A program made the position numbers and the translations under genes. The notes beneath the pieces are model-generated. The model did no database searches. It saw only the letters and a list, made by a program, of their open reading frames with translations, and was not told the origin of the DNA. A stretch of DNA of 64,000 nt from Bradyrhizobium nitroreducens (lineage in GTDB: Bacteria; Pseudomonadota; Alphaproteobacteria; Rhizobiales; Xanthobacteraceae): assembly GCF_002776695.1 (NCBI RefSeq), contig NZ_LFJC01000003.1, forward strand, positions 3,153,825 to 3,217,824. The letters are read 5' to 3'. Position 1 is the stretch's first letter; the number at the start of each line of letters is the position of its first letter. Below, in pieces: positions 18,687 through 27,283 of this stretch.

Positions 18687-19853
18687 ATGGAAATGCAGGC
18701 AGCGGAGTCGAAGCAGATGACAAATCCTCTCAGAAACAGCAACAAACTCAAGCTCGGCATATTCGGAACGAACGGGAAGGGTGGTGCGCAAACCAGGGTT
18801 CCCGAACTGTATCAGCCGACTTGGCCCAACTCCGTTCGAACCGCCCAAACGGCCGATGCCGCGGGTTTCGAGGCGATCGTGGCGTATGCGCGATGGAAGG
18901 CCTACATGCCGGGCAAACCAGATCATACGAGCGGCATTGTTCTGGACCCGTTTACCTGGTCCGCGGGAATCGCGCAGGCCACCAATTATTCGGCCGTCAT
19001 GCCGACCTCGCATGCGCCGACCATCCACCCGATAACTTGCGCTAAGCAATGTGCGACCATCGATATCATTTCGAACGGTCGCCTGGGCCTGAACGTCGTA
19101 GGTGGCTGGAACAAGCACGAATTGGAGATGTTCGGCGCGCCGATGCGCGAACATGACGAGAGATACGAACAGCTCGAGGAATGGCTTACCGTCATCAAGA
19201 AGATGTGGACGGAGAAGGAGGAGTTCGACTACGAGGGAAAATTCTACCGCGTGTCCGGTGGAGCGTCGATGCCGAAGCCGGTGCAGAAGCCGCACCCGCC
19301 CATCATGAACGCCGGTGGGTCGCCACGGGGCATGAGGTTCGCCTGTCAACACGCCGATTTGTGCTTCGTAATCCTGCAATCCGATGATCCTTCGGAATGG
19401 AAGCGGCAGATCGACATGTATAAGAATACGGCGCGTTCCTTCGGACGTGAGGTCCAAGTCTGGACCTATTGTCCAGTCGTCCAGCGGGACACCAAGGAGG
19501 AGGCCGAGAAGTATCTTCACCATTACGCGGTGGAGATGGAGGATGTCGAAAGCGTCGATGCCTGGTCCGCTGGAGTGGGTGCGCAGTCGCAGATAGCTTC
19601 ACCGGAAAAGATGAAGGAGCTCCGAAAGCGAATCGCAGCCGGAGCCGGGGGCAACATCCTGGTGGGAACCGCGGACATAATCGCTGAGAAGATGGAGGGC
19701 TTGTGCGATGTGGGCCTGGACGGAGTGCTTTGCTCGTTCGTCGACTTCGACGACGGACTTCACCGCTTCATCTCTCAGGCGCTTCCGCTACTTGAACAAC
19801 GTGGTTTGCGGGCTCCATTCAAGCCGAAGCTCGATCGCGAAGTCGCGGCATAA
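18687..19853 (+). CDS. LLM-class flavin-dependent monooxygenase, RutA-like
   Basis: A 388-residue luciferase-like monooxygenase. The core starts at KLKLGIFGTNG; an in-frame ATG at 18717 is an alternative start. Phrases such as GRLGLNVVGGWNKHELEMFG, CATIDIISNGR and the end GVLCSFVDFDDGLHRF run parallel to RutA, the pyrimidine ring-opening monooxygenase (from memory of the family, not a search). RutA inserts oxygen at an amide carbon using FMN and O2. Coupled to the reductase gene three bases upstream, it is likely the oxidative step for an amide or heterocycle. The substrate is unproven. Confidence 0.87.
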   Translation: MEMQAAESKQMTNPLRNSNKLKLGIFGTNGKGGAQTRVPELYQPTWPNSVRTAQTADAAGFEAIVAYARWKAYMPGKPDHTSGIVLDPFTWSAGIAQATNYSAVMPTSHAPTIHPITCAKQCATIDIISNGRLGLNVVGGWNKHELEMFGAPMREHDERYEQLEEWLTVIKKMWTEKEEFDYEGKFYRVSGGASMPKPVQKPHPPIMNAGGSPRGMRFACQHADLCFVILQSDDPSEWKRQIDMYKNTARSFGREVQVWTYCPVVQRDTKEEAEKYLHHYAVEMEDVESVDAWSAGVGAQSQIASPEKMKELRKRIAAGAGGNILVGTADIIAEKMEGLCDVGLDGVLCSFVDFDDGLHRFISQALPLLEQRGLRAPFKPKLDREVAA

Positions 19854-19868
19854 AGGGAAGTGAAAATC

Positions 19869-19898
19869 GCCTGCCGACCATACTGCTGATCGGCAGGC
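19869..19898. terminator. Hairpin between convergent genes, probable bidirectional terminator
   Basis: A perfect 9-bp stem (GCCTGCCGA / TCGGCAGGC) with a 12-base loop sits 16 bp after the LLM stop and about 105 bp before the end of the convergent SDR gene. On the minus strand the stem is followed by GATTTTCA, a short T-run. On the plus strand no T-tract follows. Confidence 0.45.
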
Positions 19899-20003
19899 CG
19901 AAATTGGCACTTGTCAGGCCGCCTCTTCCTTTCGGGCCGAGGCAACGCCTTGAACCATCGCTCGCATTCGCGTCGGCGATCTCTCTTTGGCGGCACCGCG
20001 AAT

Positions 20004-20774
20004 TCAGAGGTAGGCTCCATCGACGGGAAGGGCGACGCCCGATATGTAGCCGGCTCCCTCGGACACGAGGAATTCGACGGCAGTGGCTACGTCTTCGGAC
20101 GTCCCGGCACGACCCGATGGATAGCCTTCCAGCATTCGCGCCTGCTCGCTATCCGGCAACGCATCGAATCTGCCCCTCACTCGGGTCCCCGGCTGACCGA
20201 GAATGAGTCCAGGCACGATGCAGTTGACCGTAATGCCGTTCTTGCCGACATCCTTTGCGAGCTGGGCCGTTAGTCCGATCAGCGCCGCCTTGGCAGTCGC
20301 ATAAGCCAGGCGGCCAGGCACCGTTGTGGGTGGTCCCTTCTCGCCGAACGCCAAAATGGAAGAAAAGTTGACGATACGCCCAAAGCCTTTCTTGCTCATG
20401 CCGGCCATCACGGCTTGCGAGAACAGGAAGGTACTGGTCACGTTGAGAGCCATCACGTGATTCCAGAGATCCAAATCGATGTCTTCGATACTGAGAGTCT
20501 TTTTGGGGCCGCCGCCACCCGCGATGTTGATGAGCGTGTCGACCGTCCCGAAGGACGCGATGGCATGTTCTGTCGCGCTTCTTACATCTTCGGGATTGGT
20601 TACGTCCGCAACGTGCGAATAGACCGACATTCCTGCGATGCTACCGACGACTTCCTTCAAAGCCTCTTCATCGCGGTCGACAAGCATGATGCCGAAGCCG
20701 GACGCCGCTAGTCTTGCGACAGTGGCGCGCCCAATTGCTCCGGCGGCGCCTGTAACGATCGCAGAACGCTTCAT
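20004..20774 (-). CDS. SDR-family NAD(P)-dependent oxidoreductase
   Basis: A 256-residue SDR with TGAAGAIGRATV at the N-terminus, NIAGGGGPKK, the catalytic YATAK, and a closing SGVALPVDGAYL. The frame is open upstream to 20942, but ATG 20774 gives the family N-terminus (MKRSAIVTGAAG) and has a GAGAGGAAAC ribosome binding site. It is transcribed in the same direction as, and downstream of, the iclR gene. One copy of a 26-bp element shared with the amidase and Liv-operon promoters lies just upstream at 20844-20869. Its substrate is unknown. Confidence 0.87.
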   Translation of the reverse strand: MKRSAIVTGAAGAIGRATVARLAASGFGIMLVDRDEEALKEVVGSIAGMSVYSHVADVTNPEDVRSATEHAIASFGTVDTLINIAGGGGPKKTLSIEDIDLDLWNHVMALNVTSTFLFSQAVMAGMSKKGFGRIVNFSSILAFGEKGPPTTVPGRLAYATAKAALIGLTAQLAKDVGKNGITVNCIVPGLILGQPGTRVRGRFDALPDSEQARMLEGYPSGRAGTSEDVATAVEFLVSEGAGYISGVALPVDGAYL

Positions 20775-20843
20775 GTTTCCTCTCTCACAATAGGTTTGCG
20801 AGAGAGGACCTTTCCACGGATCGAAGGATTGGTCAAATTTGTG

Positions 20844-20869
20844 ATGCGATAGTATCGCATTACAATTCA
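20844..20869. promoter_or_regulatory. Candidate IclR operator, copy 1 (SDR promoter)
   Basis: First of three copies of a 26-bp element around the iclR gene, sharing the core GTATCGYATTRCAATWC. This copy also contains the 17-bp near-palindrome ATGCGATAGTATCGCAT at 20844-20860. It overlaps the last codon of iclR and lies about 70-95 bp upstream of the SDR start. Confidence 0.55.
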
Positions 20870-21685
20870 GACGGCGGAAATAGCTCGTGCCGCTTGCACC
20901 GCTAGCGGGGCAAACCGCTTCTCGAAGTCGAACGGGGACCATTCGGCCAAGGAGCCAGCGACGTGTACCGCACCGATGGGCTTTCCCGCATCATCGAGAA
21001 TTGCGACGCCGCACGCGATTTCCCCGACCATCATTTCCTCGACCACCACTGCGTAACCCGCATCCCGCGCCTCTTGGACGCGGGCAAGGATCTGCTCCTT
21101 GGCAATCGCCGTCTTGGGCGTCACTTTGACGAGGTCGGACCGATTGAGGATGTCTTTTACCTGCTCGAGGGGAAGCTGGGATAACACGGCGCGCCCTCCC
21201 GACGTGCAGAAGGTCGGAACGCTTCTTCCGCTGAGATATCCGTAAAGGCTGTCGCGCTTGCTTTGGAGGCGGACGAGATACAACATCGCGACATCGTCAA
21301 ACAAGCTGAGATCGATCCTTTCCTGGGCGTCGCGCCGGAGCTCGGCCAAGATCGGCAGGGAATGCGTGATCAGCGGATGTCCGCGCAGATAGTCGAACGA
21401 TCTCTGCAGGAGGCGTCGACCTGGCCGGTGACCGAGACTCGTCCTCTCAAGATATCCCAATTTGACCATGGTGTGGACGAGCCGCTGAGTTGCGCTCTTG
21501 TCCAGATCGGCCGCTTCCGCCAGCTCGGATAAGGACAAACCGTTTGCGGAGTCCGCAAACCCCTCCAATATCCGAAAGGCCTTGCCGACCGATTTTACGT
21601 AGAGCTTGTCCTCGCGATCATCTGATCGGGTCGCCTGCTTCCGTCCGGTCGCACGCTTGGCCATTATCCCAGTCTCCCTGCTCAT
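20867..21685 (-). CDS. IclR-family transcriptional regulator
   Basis: A 272-residue regulator. The N-terminal winged helix is seen in LSELAEAADLDKSATQRLVHTMVKLGYLER, preceded by VKSVGKAFRILEGFA; the rest is the IclR effector domain (e.g. GYAVVVEEMMVGEIACGVAI). I use ATG 21685 (GGAG eight bases upstream); ATG 21664 with AGGGAG is equally plausible, and the frame is open to 21724. It is divergent from the amidase gene. Three copies of a shared 26-bp element at 20844, 21750 and 23433 lie in the SDR, amidase and Liv-operon promoters, so these genes are its likely regulon. The effector is unknown. Confidence 0.9.
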   Translation of the reverse strand: MSRETGIMAKRATGRKQATRSDDREDKLYVKSVGKAFRILEGFADSANGLSLSELAEAADLDKSATQRLVHTMVKLGYLERTSLGHRPGRRLLQRSFDYLRGHPLITHSLPILAELRRDAQERIDLSLFDDVAMLYLVRLQSKRDSLYGYLSGRSVPTFCTSGGRAVLSQLPLEQVKDILNRSDLVKVTPKTAIAKEQILARVQEARDAGYAVVVEEMMVGEIACGVAILDDAGKPIGAVHVAGSLAEWSPFDFEKRFAPLAVQAARAISAV

Positions 21686-21749
21686 TTCTTGAACTCCAAC
21701 GCAACGTCGGGACGTTGACGTCATGCGCCAGAACAGACATTATAGATCG

Positions 21750-21775
21750 ATCCGATCGTATCGTATTGCAATACG
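21750..21775. promoter_or_regulatory. Candidate IclR operator, copy 2 (iclR/amidase divergent promoter)
   Basis: Second copy of the 26-bp element, in the gap between iclR and the amidase gene. Its right half is a perfect 14-bp palindrome, CGTATTGCAATACG (21762-21775). The position fits both autoregulation and control of the amidase. Confidence 0.6.
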
Positions 21776-21802
21776 ACTGAAACGAACTGAAGGGGTTGTC
21801 CA

Positions 21803-23194
21803 TTGTCAGCGCAATATAATCCGGCCGAATTTCGGCCGCTCACCTTCCACGATGCGGTGCCCGCATTCAAGGAGGGACGGAGCAACCCACGAAAATATCT
21901 GGAGAAATGTCTGGAGGTGATCGAGGCCCGAGAGCCCGTCTTACGTGCTTGGGTGGAAATGAACATCCCGGGAGCGAGGTCCGCTGCGGATGCATCGACC
22001 AAGAGGTATCAATCGGGACGTCCGCTATCTTCGATCGACGGCATGCCCGTTGGCATCAAAGATCTCTTGATGACCAGGGATATGCCCACGCGTATGGGCT
22101 CGCCGCTGTACGAGAATAACTTTCCGAAGCAAGACTCCGCTTGCATTCAAGCGCTCAGAGCGGCCGGTGCGATCGTTCTTGGAAAGACGGTAACCACCGA
22201 GCTGGGTATGTCTCATCCCGGGCCCACGACGAATCCCTTTAGCCCGATCCACACACCGGGAGGATCCTCAAGCGGCTCCGCGGCGGTGATCGGAGCGGGT
22301 ATGGTGCCGGCTGCCATCGGGACCCAAGTTGTCGGCTCCGTCATCCGGCCCGCGAGCTTCTGTGCGAATTACGCCATTAAGCCGACGATGGGCGCCCTGA
22401 ACCGGGGCGAGCGCCAGGGCTTCAGTCAAAGCCATCTCGGGGTCCATGCCGGAAGTCTGGCGGACATGTGGCATGTCTCGATCGAGATCGCGAAGCGCTC
22501 CGGCGGAGATCCGGGATATCCGGGCCTCTTCGGCGGCTCGGAACTTCGCGCGGCTGAGCGACCGACCCGACTTATCGTCATGGAGGCGCAGGGGTGGCCC
22601 GAACTCGACCACGATACGAGAGGTGCCTTCGAGGACCTGCTATCCGATCTCGGTCGCGCCGGTGTGGAGATCACTCGTCGCAGCGAACATTCTCTCGTTG
22701 AGGCATTTGAACGAGCAATCGGCGAGAGCCTGGAAATAACACGGGACATCTGTGCGTACGAAATGCGTTGGTCGCTCGAGAATCTCGTGCAGCAATTCGG
22801 CGGAGGTCTCAGCGATAGCCTCACGTCGCGCCTGGATATCGCGCGGCAAATGACGCAGGATGACTATCGGCTCGTGATTTCGAGACGGGAAACCGCAAGA
22901 GCCGCGCATGCCTCGATTGCACATATCGCCGACGCAATCATCTCCCCGTCTTCGATCGGTCCGGCGCCGCGGCTCGACAACAAGGGGGTGGACTCGGGCG
23001 TGGTCCATACCACCGGTCTTCCCAACTACAATGCCGTTACATCGCTGCTTGGAGCACCTACGATCACGATACCGATGCTCGCGGTGAAAGGGCTTCCCGT
23101 AGGCGTCCAAGTGATCGGCCAGCAGCACACGGACGACCGTCTCGCCGGCATTGCGCGTTGGATCGCGGAGACCATTCCGCCGCGCTCCATTTGA
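21803..23194 (+). CDS. Amidase-signature family hydrolase
   Basis: A 463-residue amidase-signature enzyme. The Ser-cisSer-Lys triad region is visible: GIKDLLM supplies the Lys, GGSSSGSAA the cis-Ser and GTQVVGSVIRPAS the nucleophile segment. These enzymes hydrolyse amides to acid plus ammonia or amine. The frame starts at TTG 21803 behind AAGGGG; no upstream ATG is in frame, so the start is uncertain. It is controlled by the shared operator element at 21750 if that assignment is right, and sits beside a Liv-type importer with the same element, suggesting uptake and hydrolysis of the same amide. Confidence 0.88.
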   Translation: MSAQYNPAEFRPLTFHDAVPAFKEGRSNPRKYLEKCLEVIEAREPVLRAWVEMNIPGARSAADASTKRYQSGRPLSSIDGMPVGIKDLLMTRDMPTRMGSPLYENNFPKQDSACIQALRAAGAIVLGKTVTTELGMSHPGPTTNPFSPIHTPGGSSSGSAAVIGAGMVPAAIGTQVVGSVIRPASFCANYAIKPTMGALNRGERQGFSQSHLGVHAGSLADMWHVSIEIAKRSGGDPGYPGLFGGSELRAAERPTRLIVMEAQGWPELDHDTRGAFEDLLSDLGRAGVEITRRSEHSLVEAFERAIGESLEITRDICAYEMRWSLENLVQQFGGGLSDSLTSRLDIARQMTQDDYRLVISRRETARAAHASIAHIADAIISPSSIGPAPRLDNKGVDSGVVHTTGLPNYNAVTSLLGAPTITIPMLAVKGLPVGVQVIGQQHTDDRLAGIARWIAETIPPRSI

Positions 23195-23198
23195 GTCA

Positions 23199-23236
23199 GA
23201 GGGCGTGCGCTCGGCGCGCGTCCTCTCCTGTTTCTA
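23199..23236 (+). terminator. Rho-independent-like terminator after the amidase gene
   Basis: A 12-bp stem that pairs fully if G-U is allowed (GAGGGCGTGCGC / GCGCGCGTCCTC) with a TCG loop starts four bases after the amidase stop, followed by the pyrimidine-rich TCCTGTTTCTATTT. Confidence 0.6.
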
Positions 23237-23267
23237 TTTGCTGCCGGCAAGTCCTTCACAAGAATTG

Positions 23268-23291
23268 TTGCAGAGCGCGACTGCTCTGCAA
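23268..23291. repeat. Perfect 9-bp inverted repeat
   Basis: TTGCAGAGC-gcgact-GCTCTGCAA lies between the amidase terminator and the Liv operon. It has no T-tract. It may be a second regulatory site or part of the leader region; the function is unknown. Confidence 0.4.
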
Positions 23292-23432
23292 TCCATCGTT
23301 CGTTGTCCATTACTTGAGCGCCCCGCCGAGATCGCGTGCACCTGCGGCAAAACGGCGAGAGCGCGCATTCCGCGACGTTAGGTGAAGCTTTTGTGTTGCA
23401 TGCGAGAGCCCACTGCGCTCTAATATAAATAG

Positions 23433-23458
23433 ATGCGCTCGTATCGTATTGCAATTCA
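23433..23458. promoter_or_regulatory. Candidate IclR operator, copy 3 (Liv operon promoter)
   Basis: Third copy of the 26-bp element, 52 bp upstream of the start of the Liv-type binding protein. It matches copy 2 at 21 of 26 positions and carries the core GTATCGTATTGCAATTC. An AT-rich TAATATAAAT just upstream could be part of the promoter. Confidence 0.55.
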
Positions 23459-23510
23459 ATCGGCGCGACGAGCGTGCTATTCCATCGACCGTATTCTACT
23501 GGAGGGATCA

Positions 23511-24707
23511 ATGCGCAATCGTAGGGAGATCTTGGCTGCCGCCGCGGTAGGAATTGCGGCGCCGGCGTTGCTGCGGCGAGCTTGGGCGCAGCAAGATGCG
23601 ATCGAAATCGGTAGTCTCGTGTCTCTTTCCGGTACATTCGCCAATATCGGCGAACAGGTCGATATCGGTAGCAAGGTCGCCTTCGACTACTACAAGACCG
23701 CTGCGGGCAAGCCTCTTCGGTACGTGCAAATGGACGACCAGGGCGACCCGGGTCGGGCCGTGCGGCTGACGCAGGATGCCATCCGTGATCGCGGCATTCG
23801 TTTCTTCATGAATTGCACCAACAGCGCCATCGCTTTGGCGGTCGCGAAGGAAGTTGCAAACAGCGGTGGCGTCTACATCAATCAGGCCGGCGCCGACGAG
23901 ATGACCGGTTCGCTCTGCAACAAAAATACCTTTCGATGGCCGGTCGCGACCTACAGCGCGGTGAACACAACCGTGCGCCCCTTCATGAAGCAGTTCCCCG
24001 ACGCGAAGAAGTGGTACACGATCACAGGTCAATACGTCTTCGGCGACAGTCTCTTGAAGAACCTGAAGGATGTATTGGGCGAGCTCGGTGGCCAGCACAT
24101 TGGCAACAGCTATCATTCTCTGAGCGATCGCGAGTATAGCGGCTTCATCACCGCTGCAATCGCAGCGCAGCCCGACGTGCTTTGCATCTGCAATTTCGGC
24201 AGCCAGACGATCGACGTGCTGCGGCAGGCCGTCAGCTTCGGGATGAAGCGCAACACGAAAATTGTCGTCGTTTGGTCTACGGGCCTCGATCAATTCCAGT
24301 CTCTGGGCCCGGATATCTGCGAGGGCGTCTATTTCGGTGCAAACTACTGGCATGGCGTGGATACCCCCGGCAATCGGCTGCTCTCGGGAGTGATCAAGGA
24401 GAAGCTCAAAGTGACGCCCAGCTATCTTCTGACCGCCGGCTGGGCCTGTACGCAGGCGACGGTAGAAGCTCTGAATAAGGCAGGTAGCACGGATGTGCCG
24501 GCGGTGATCAAGGCCTTCGAGACGCTCAGCTTTGAAGGCCCGACGGGACTCGAGAAGGTTCGTGCGGAAGATCATCAAGTCTTGAAGGACTATTATCTCC
24601 TGTTGGGCAAGCCGAAGGCCAAGATGCGTGACAAAGATGACTACGTCGAGGTCTTATCTGCCGAGAAGGCGTTCCTCTCGCCCGACAAGACGGGCTGCAA
24701 GCTATAG
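23511..24707 (+). CDS. Branched-chain amino acid-type ABC transporter substrate-binding protein
   Basis: A 398-residue periplasmic protein of the Leu/Ile/Val-binding (type 1) family. The start is ATG 23511, with GGAGGG four bases before it. The N-terminus is a signal peptide with an Arg pair (RREILAAAAVGIAAPALLRR) and likely cleavage after AWAQ, possibly Tat-dependent. Mature phrases such as IGSLVSLSGTFANIGEQ and YTITGQYVFGDSLLKN are typical. It opens a five-gene Liv-type operon that carries the shared 26-bp element upstream. Such systems in rhizobia carry amides, aromatic acids and urea as well as amino acids, so the ligand is open. Confidence 0.92.
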   Translation: MRNRREILAAAAVGIAAPALLRRAWAQQDAIEIGSLVSLSGTFANIGEQVDIGSKVAFDYYKTAAGKPLRYVQMDDQGDPGRAVRLTQDAIRDRGIRFFMNCTNSAIALAVAKEVANSGGVYINQAGADEMTGSLCNKNTFRWPVATYSAVNTTVRPFMKQFPDAKKWYTITGQYVFGDSLLKNLKDVLGELGGQHIGNSYHSLSDREYSGFITAAIAAQPDVLCICNFGSQTIDVLRQAVSFGMKRNTKIVVVWSTGLDQFQSLGPDICEGVYFGANYWHGVDTPGNRLLSGVIKEKLKVTPSYLLTAGWACTQATVEALNKAGSTDVPAVIKAFETLSFEGPTGLEKVRAEDHQVLKDYYLLLGKPKAKMRDKDDYVEVLSAEKAFLSPDKTGCKL

Positions 24708-24715
24708 CCGCCTCG

Positions 24716-25579
24716 ATGTCCACTCAGGTATTCATTTTCGGAGCGCTAAACGGCGTCGGCATTGGAATGATCTACTTCATCCTGTCGATCGGTCTGACCA
24801 TGATTTTCGGCCTGATGCAATTTGTGAACTTCGCGCACGGGGCGTTTTACATGGTCTCCGCCTACGCCGCATTCGCGATAGCTCAATGGACCGGAAGCGT
24901 TCTTCCGGCCCTGCTGATTAGTCCGCTTCTGGCCGCGATTTTCGCACTTGTCTCCGAGCGAGTGCTGTTGCAGCGGACGTACAATTTGCCTCATGAGGCG
25001 CAGATACTGATTACCTTCGCGCTCGCGATCCTGGCGCAGGAGACGGTGACCATGATCTTCGGCACCTTGGGAAAGAATGTGCCGGTGCCGGAGATGTTCA
25101 ACGGCGTCGTGATCCTCGGAGGTTTCGTATATCCGTCATATCGGCTGTTCGTCGTGGCAGTGGCCGTGGTGGTGGCTGTAGTGATGTGGTTGGCAATCGA
25201 ACGCACCCGTCTCGGCGCCATGCTGCGCGCCGCAGCGGAAAATGCCGAAATGGTCGGGCTGCTCGGATTCGACTCCCGCAAGATCTTCATGGGCGCATTT
25301 GCCTTCGGAGGGGCGCTCGCAGGCCTCGCCGGCGCTCTGGCTGCGCCGTTACGCGGCGTCGAGCCGCTCATGGGTCGTGAGGCCCTCGCGATCGCTTTCG
25401 TCGTCGTGATCCTCGGTGGGCTTGGAAGCTTCAGCGGAGCACTTTTGGCTGCGCTGCTCATTGGTATCACCCAATCGCTCATGAGCATGATCTGGCCAGG
25501 AGGAGCTCATCTCATGATCTATGGCGTCATGACGATGATTCTGGCGTTCCGCCCGACCGGGCTCATGGGGCGGTCGTGA
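24716..25579 (+). CDS. livH: Branched-chain amino acid-type ABC permease (LivH)
   Basis: A 287-residue inner-membrane permease with about eight helices. The N-terminal FGALNGVGIGMIYFILSIGL and the phrase RAAAENAEMVGLLGFDSRKI are typical of LivH. It starts eight bases after the binding-protein gene and overlaps the LivM gene by four bases (ATGA at 25576). Confidence 0.93.
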   Translation: MSTQVFIFGALNGVGIGMIYFILSIGLTMIFGLMQFVNFAHGAFYMVSAYAAFAIAQWTGSVLPALLISPLLAAIFALVSERVLLQRTYNLPHEAQILITFALAILAQETVTMIFGTLGKNVPVPEMFNGVVILGGFVYPSYRLFVVAVAVVVAVVMWLAIERTRLGAMLRAAAENAEMVGLLGFDSRKIFMGAFAFGGALAGLAGALAAPLRGVEPLMGREALAIAFVVVILGGLGSFSGALLAALLIGITQSLMSMIWPGGAHLMIYGVMTMILAFRPTGLMGRS

Positions 25580-26538
25580 TGACCAATGCAAGCCCGCGCT
25601 TTCCGAATGGAACGACTGTCGCAATCGGGGCAATTCTCGTCGCGTTGCCTTGGGTTTTGCCGTCGCTGACACTGGCGAGCGAAATCCTGGTGGTCGCAAC
25701 GGGCGCCTTGAGCTGCACTTTGCTTCTTGGATCGGTCGGTCTGCTTTCATTCGGTCAAGGGCTTTATTTCGGCTTGGGGGCCTACGTATCCGCCATTCTC
25801 ATTCGTGACTTCGGCATGAATGCGTCGGTTGCCGCCTTGGCAGCATCTGTCGCGGGATGCCTTCTAGCGGCTGCTGCCGGGCTGCTGATCGTGCGGCGCC
25901 AAGGCGTTTATTTCGTGATGTTGACATTGGCATTCGCGCAGATGGGCTTTTTTCTCGCGCTGGCCTTTCCGAAGCTGACCGCTGGTGAGAACGGCCTCGG
26001 AAACGTACCGCGAACGACCATCGCTTTCGGAAAGTTCGCGCTGTCGAGTCCCGGGCTGCTCTATGCGTTTCTGGCGCTGCTTTGCTTCGCAGCCTTTGCC
26101 ATCGTGCAAAGAATAATAGCGTCGCCATTCGGTAGCGTCCTTAATTCGATCCGCCACAACGATAACCGCTCAGAAGCATTGGGGTACGACGTGCGCCGCT
26201 TCAAATTCGCGGCGGTTACCATCGCTGGCGGGATCGCAGCGCTGGCAGGCGCAATGAACACGCTCATGCTCAGCTTCGTGCCTTTGAGCGCCGTCGACGT
26301 CGAAACAAGCGAACGGTTGCTGATCGCTTCCCTGATAGGAGGAGTTGGATCCCCTCTGGGCGCGCTCGTCGGGGCTACGGTCCTCGGCGCAATGTCCGAC
26401 TTTCTCTCACCGGTGTGGCCGCGTTGGTCCATGATTGTTGCATTGCTTCTGATTGTGGTTGTGCTGTTCCTGCGCGATGGGCTTCTTGGGTTGGGCAGCG
26501 TGATGGGACGCCACCGGAAGGAGGCTCCCAATGGCTGA
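25576..26538 (+). CDS. livM: Branched-chain amino acid-type ABC permease (LivM)
   Basis: A 320-residue inner-membrane permease with many hydrophobic segments and the LivM-type loop SIRHNDNRSEALGYDVRRFK. The conserved FGQGLYFGLGAY near the N-terminus supports the family. It overlaps livH by four bases and livG by eight. Confidence 0.93.
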   Translation: MMTNASPRFPNGTTVAIGAILVALPWVLPSLTLASEILVVATGALSCTLLLGSVGLLSFGQGLYFGLGAYVSAILIRDFGMNASVAALAASVAGCLLAAAAGLLIVRRQGVYFVMLTLAFAQMGFFLALAFPKLTAGENGLGNVPRTTIAFGKFALSSPGLLYAFLALLCFAAFAIVQRIIASPFGSVLNSIRHNDNRSEALGYDVRRFKFAAVTIAGGIAALAGAMNTLMLSFVPLSAVDVETSERLLIASLIGGVGSPLGALVGATVLGAMSDFLSPVWPRWSMIVALLLIVVVLFLRDGLLGLGSVMGRHRKEAPNG

Positions 26539-27283
26539 TCCTCTACTGACGGCCAAAGGCTTGGGAGTACGGTTCGGCTCGTTTCAGGCGGTTTCCGATC
26601 TCGACTTGTCGATAGATCACGGCTCCCTTCATTCCGTAATCGGGCCCAACGGAGCAGGCAAGACCACGCTGTTCAATGCCCTGAGCGGGACGCGCCCTCC
26701 CACACAGGGCGAGATAACATTCCGGAACCGTCCGATAACGAACGTACCCGCCCATCGTCGCGTCCATTTGGGACTTTCGAGATCGTTCCAGCTCACCAAT
26801 ATCTTCCGCGACCTTCCGGTGGTCGAGAATATCTTGTTGGCGCTCCAGGCGGTCGCCGGTCGCGAGGCATGGACGTTTTGGCGGAGCCGCGATCCTTCGA
26901 AAGTATCGCGTCAGCGCGCTGCGGAATTGGCGGGTCAGGTCGGTCTGGCAACGCGCCTCGAAGCGCGAGCAGGCGATTTATCTCATGGAGCACAACGTGC
27001 TCTCGAGATAGCCATGGCTTTGGCTGCCGATCCCATGCTGCTGTTCTTGGACGAGCCGTTGGCCGGAATGGGGCTGGATGACGTGCATAGGACCAAACTT
27101 CTCATCAAGAGCCTCGCACCGCAGCGCACTGTCGTTCTCATCGAACACAATATGAGCGTCGTGCTCGATATATCGGACAAGATCACGGTGCTGGCGCAGG
27201 GCAGGAAGATCGCCGAAGGTTCACCGCAGCAAATTCGAACGAACGCCGACGTCAAGAGTGCGTACCTTGGATCAGCCGCATGA
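26531..27283 (+). CDS. livG: Branched-chain amino acid-type ABC ATPase (LivG)
   Basis: A 250-residue ATPase with Walker A GPNGAGKT, Walker B LLFLDEPLAGM and the H-loop VVLIEHNMSVV. The signature motif is LSHGAQRALEIAMAL, the relaxed form usual in LivG. The longer insertion after the Q-loop (VAGREAWTFWRSRD) separates it from LivF. It overlaps its neighbours on both sides. Confidence 0.93.
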   Translation: MADPLLTAKGLGVRFGSFQAVSDLDLSIDHGSLHSVIGPNGAGKTTLFNALSGTRPPTQGEITFRNRPITNVPAHRRVHLGLSRSFQLTNIFRDLPVVENILLALQAVAGREAWTFWRSRDPSKVSRQRAAELAGQVGLATRLEARAGDLSHGAQRALEIAMALAADPMLLFLDEPLAGMGLDDVHRTKLLIKSLAPQRTVVLIEHNMSVVLDISDKITVLAQGRKIAEGSPQQIRTNADVKSAYLGSAA

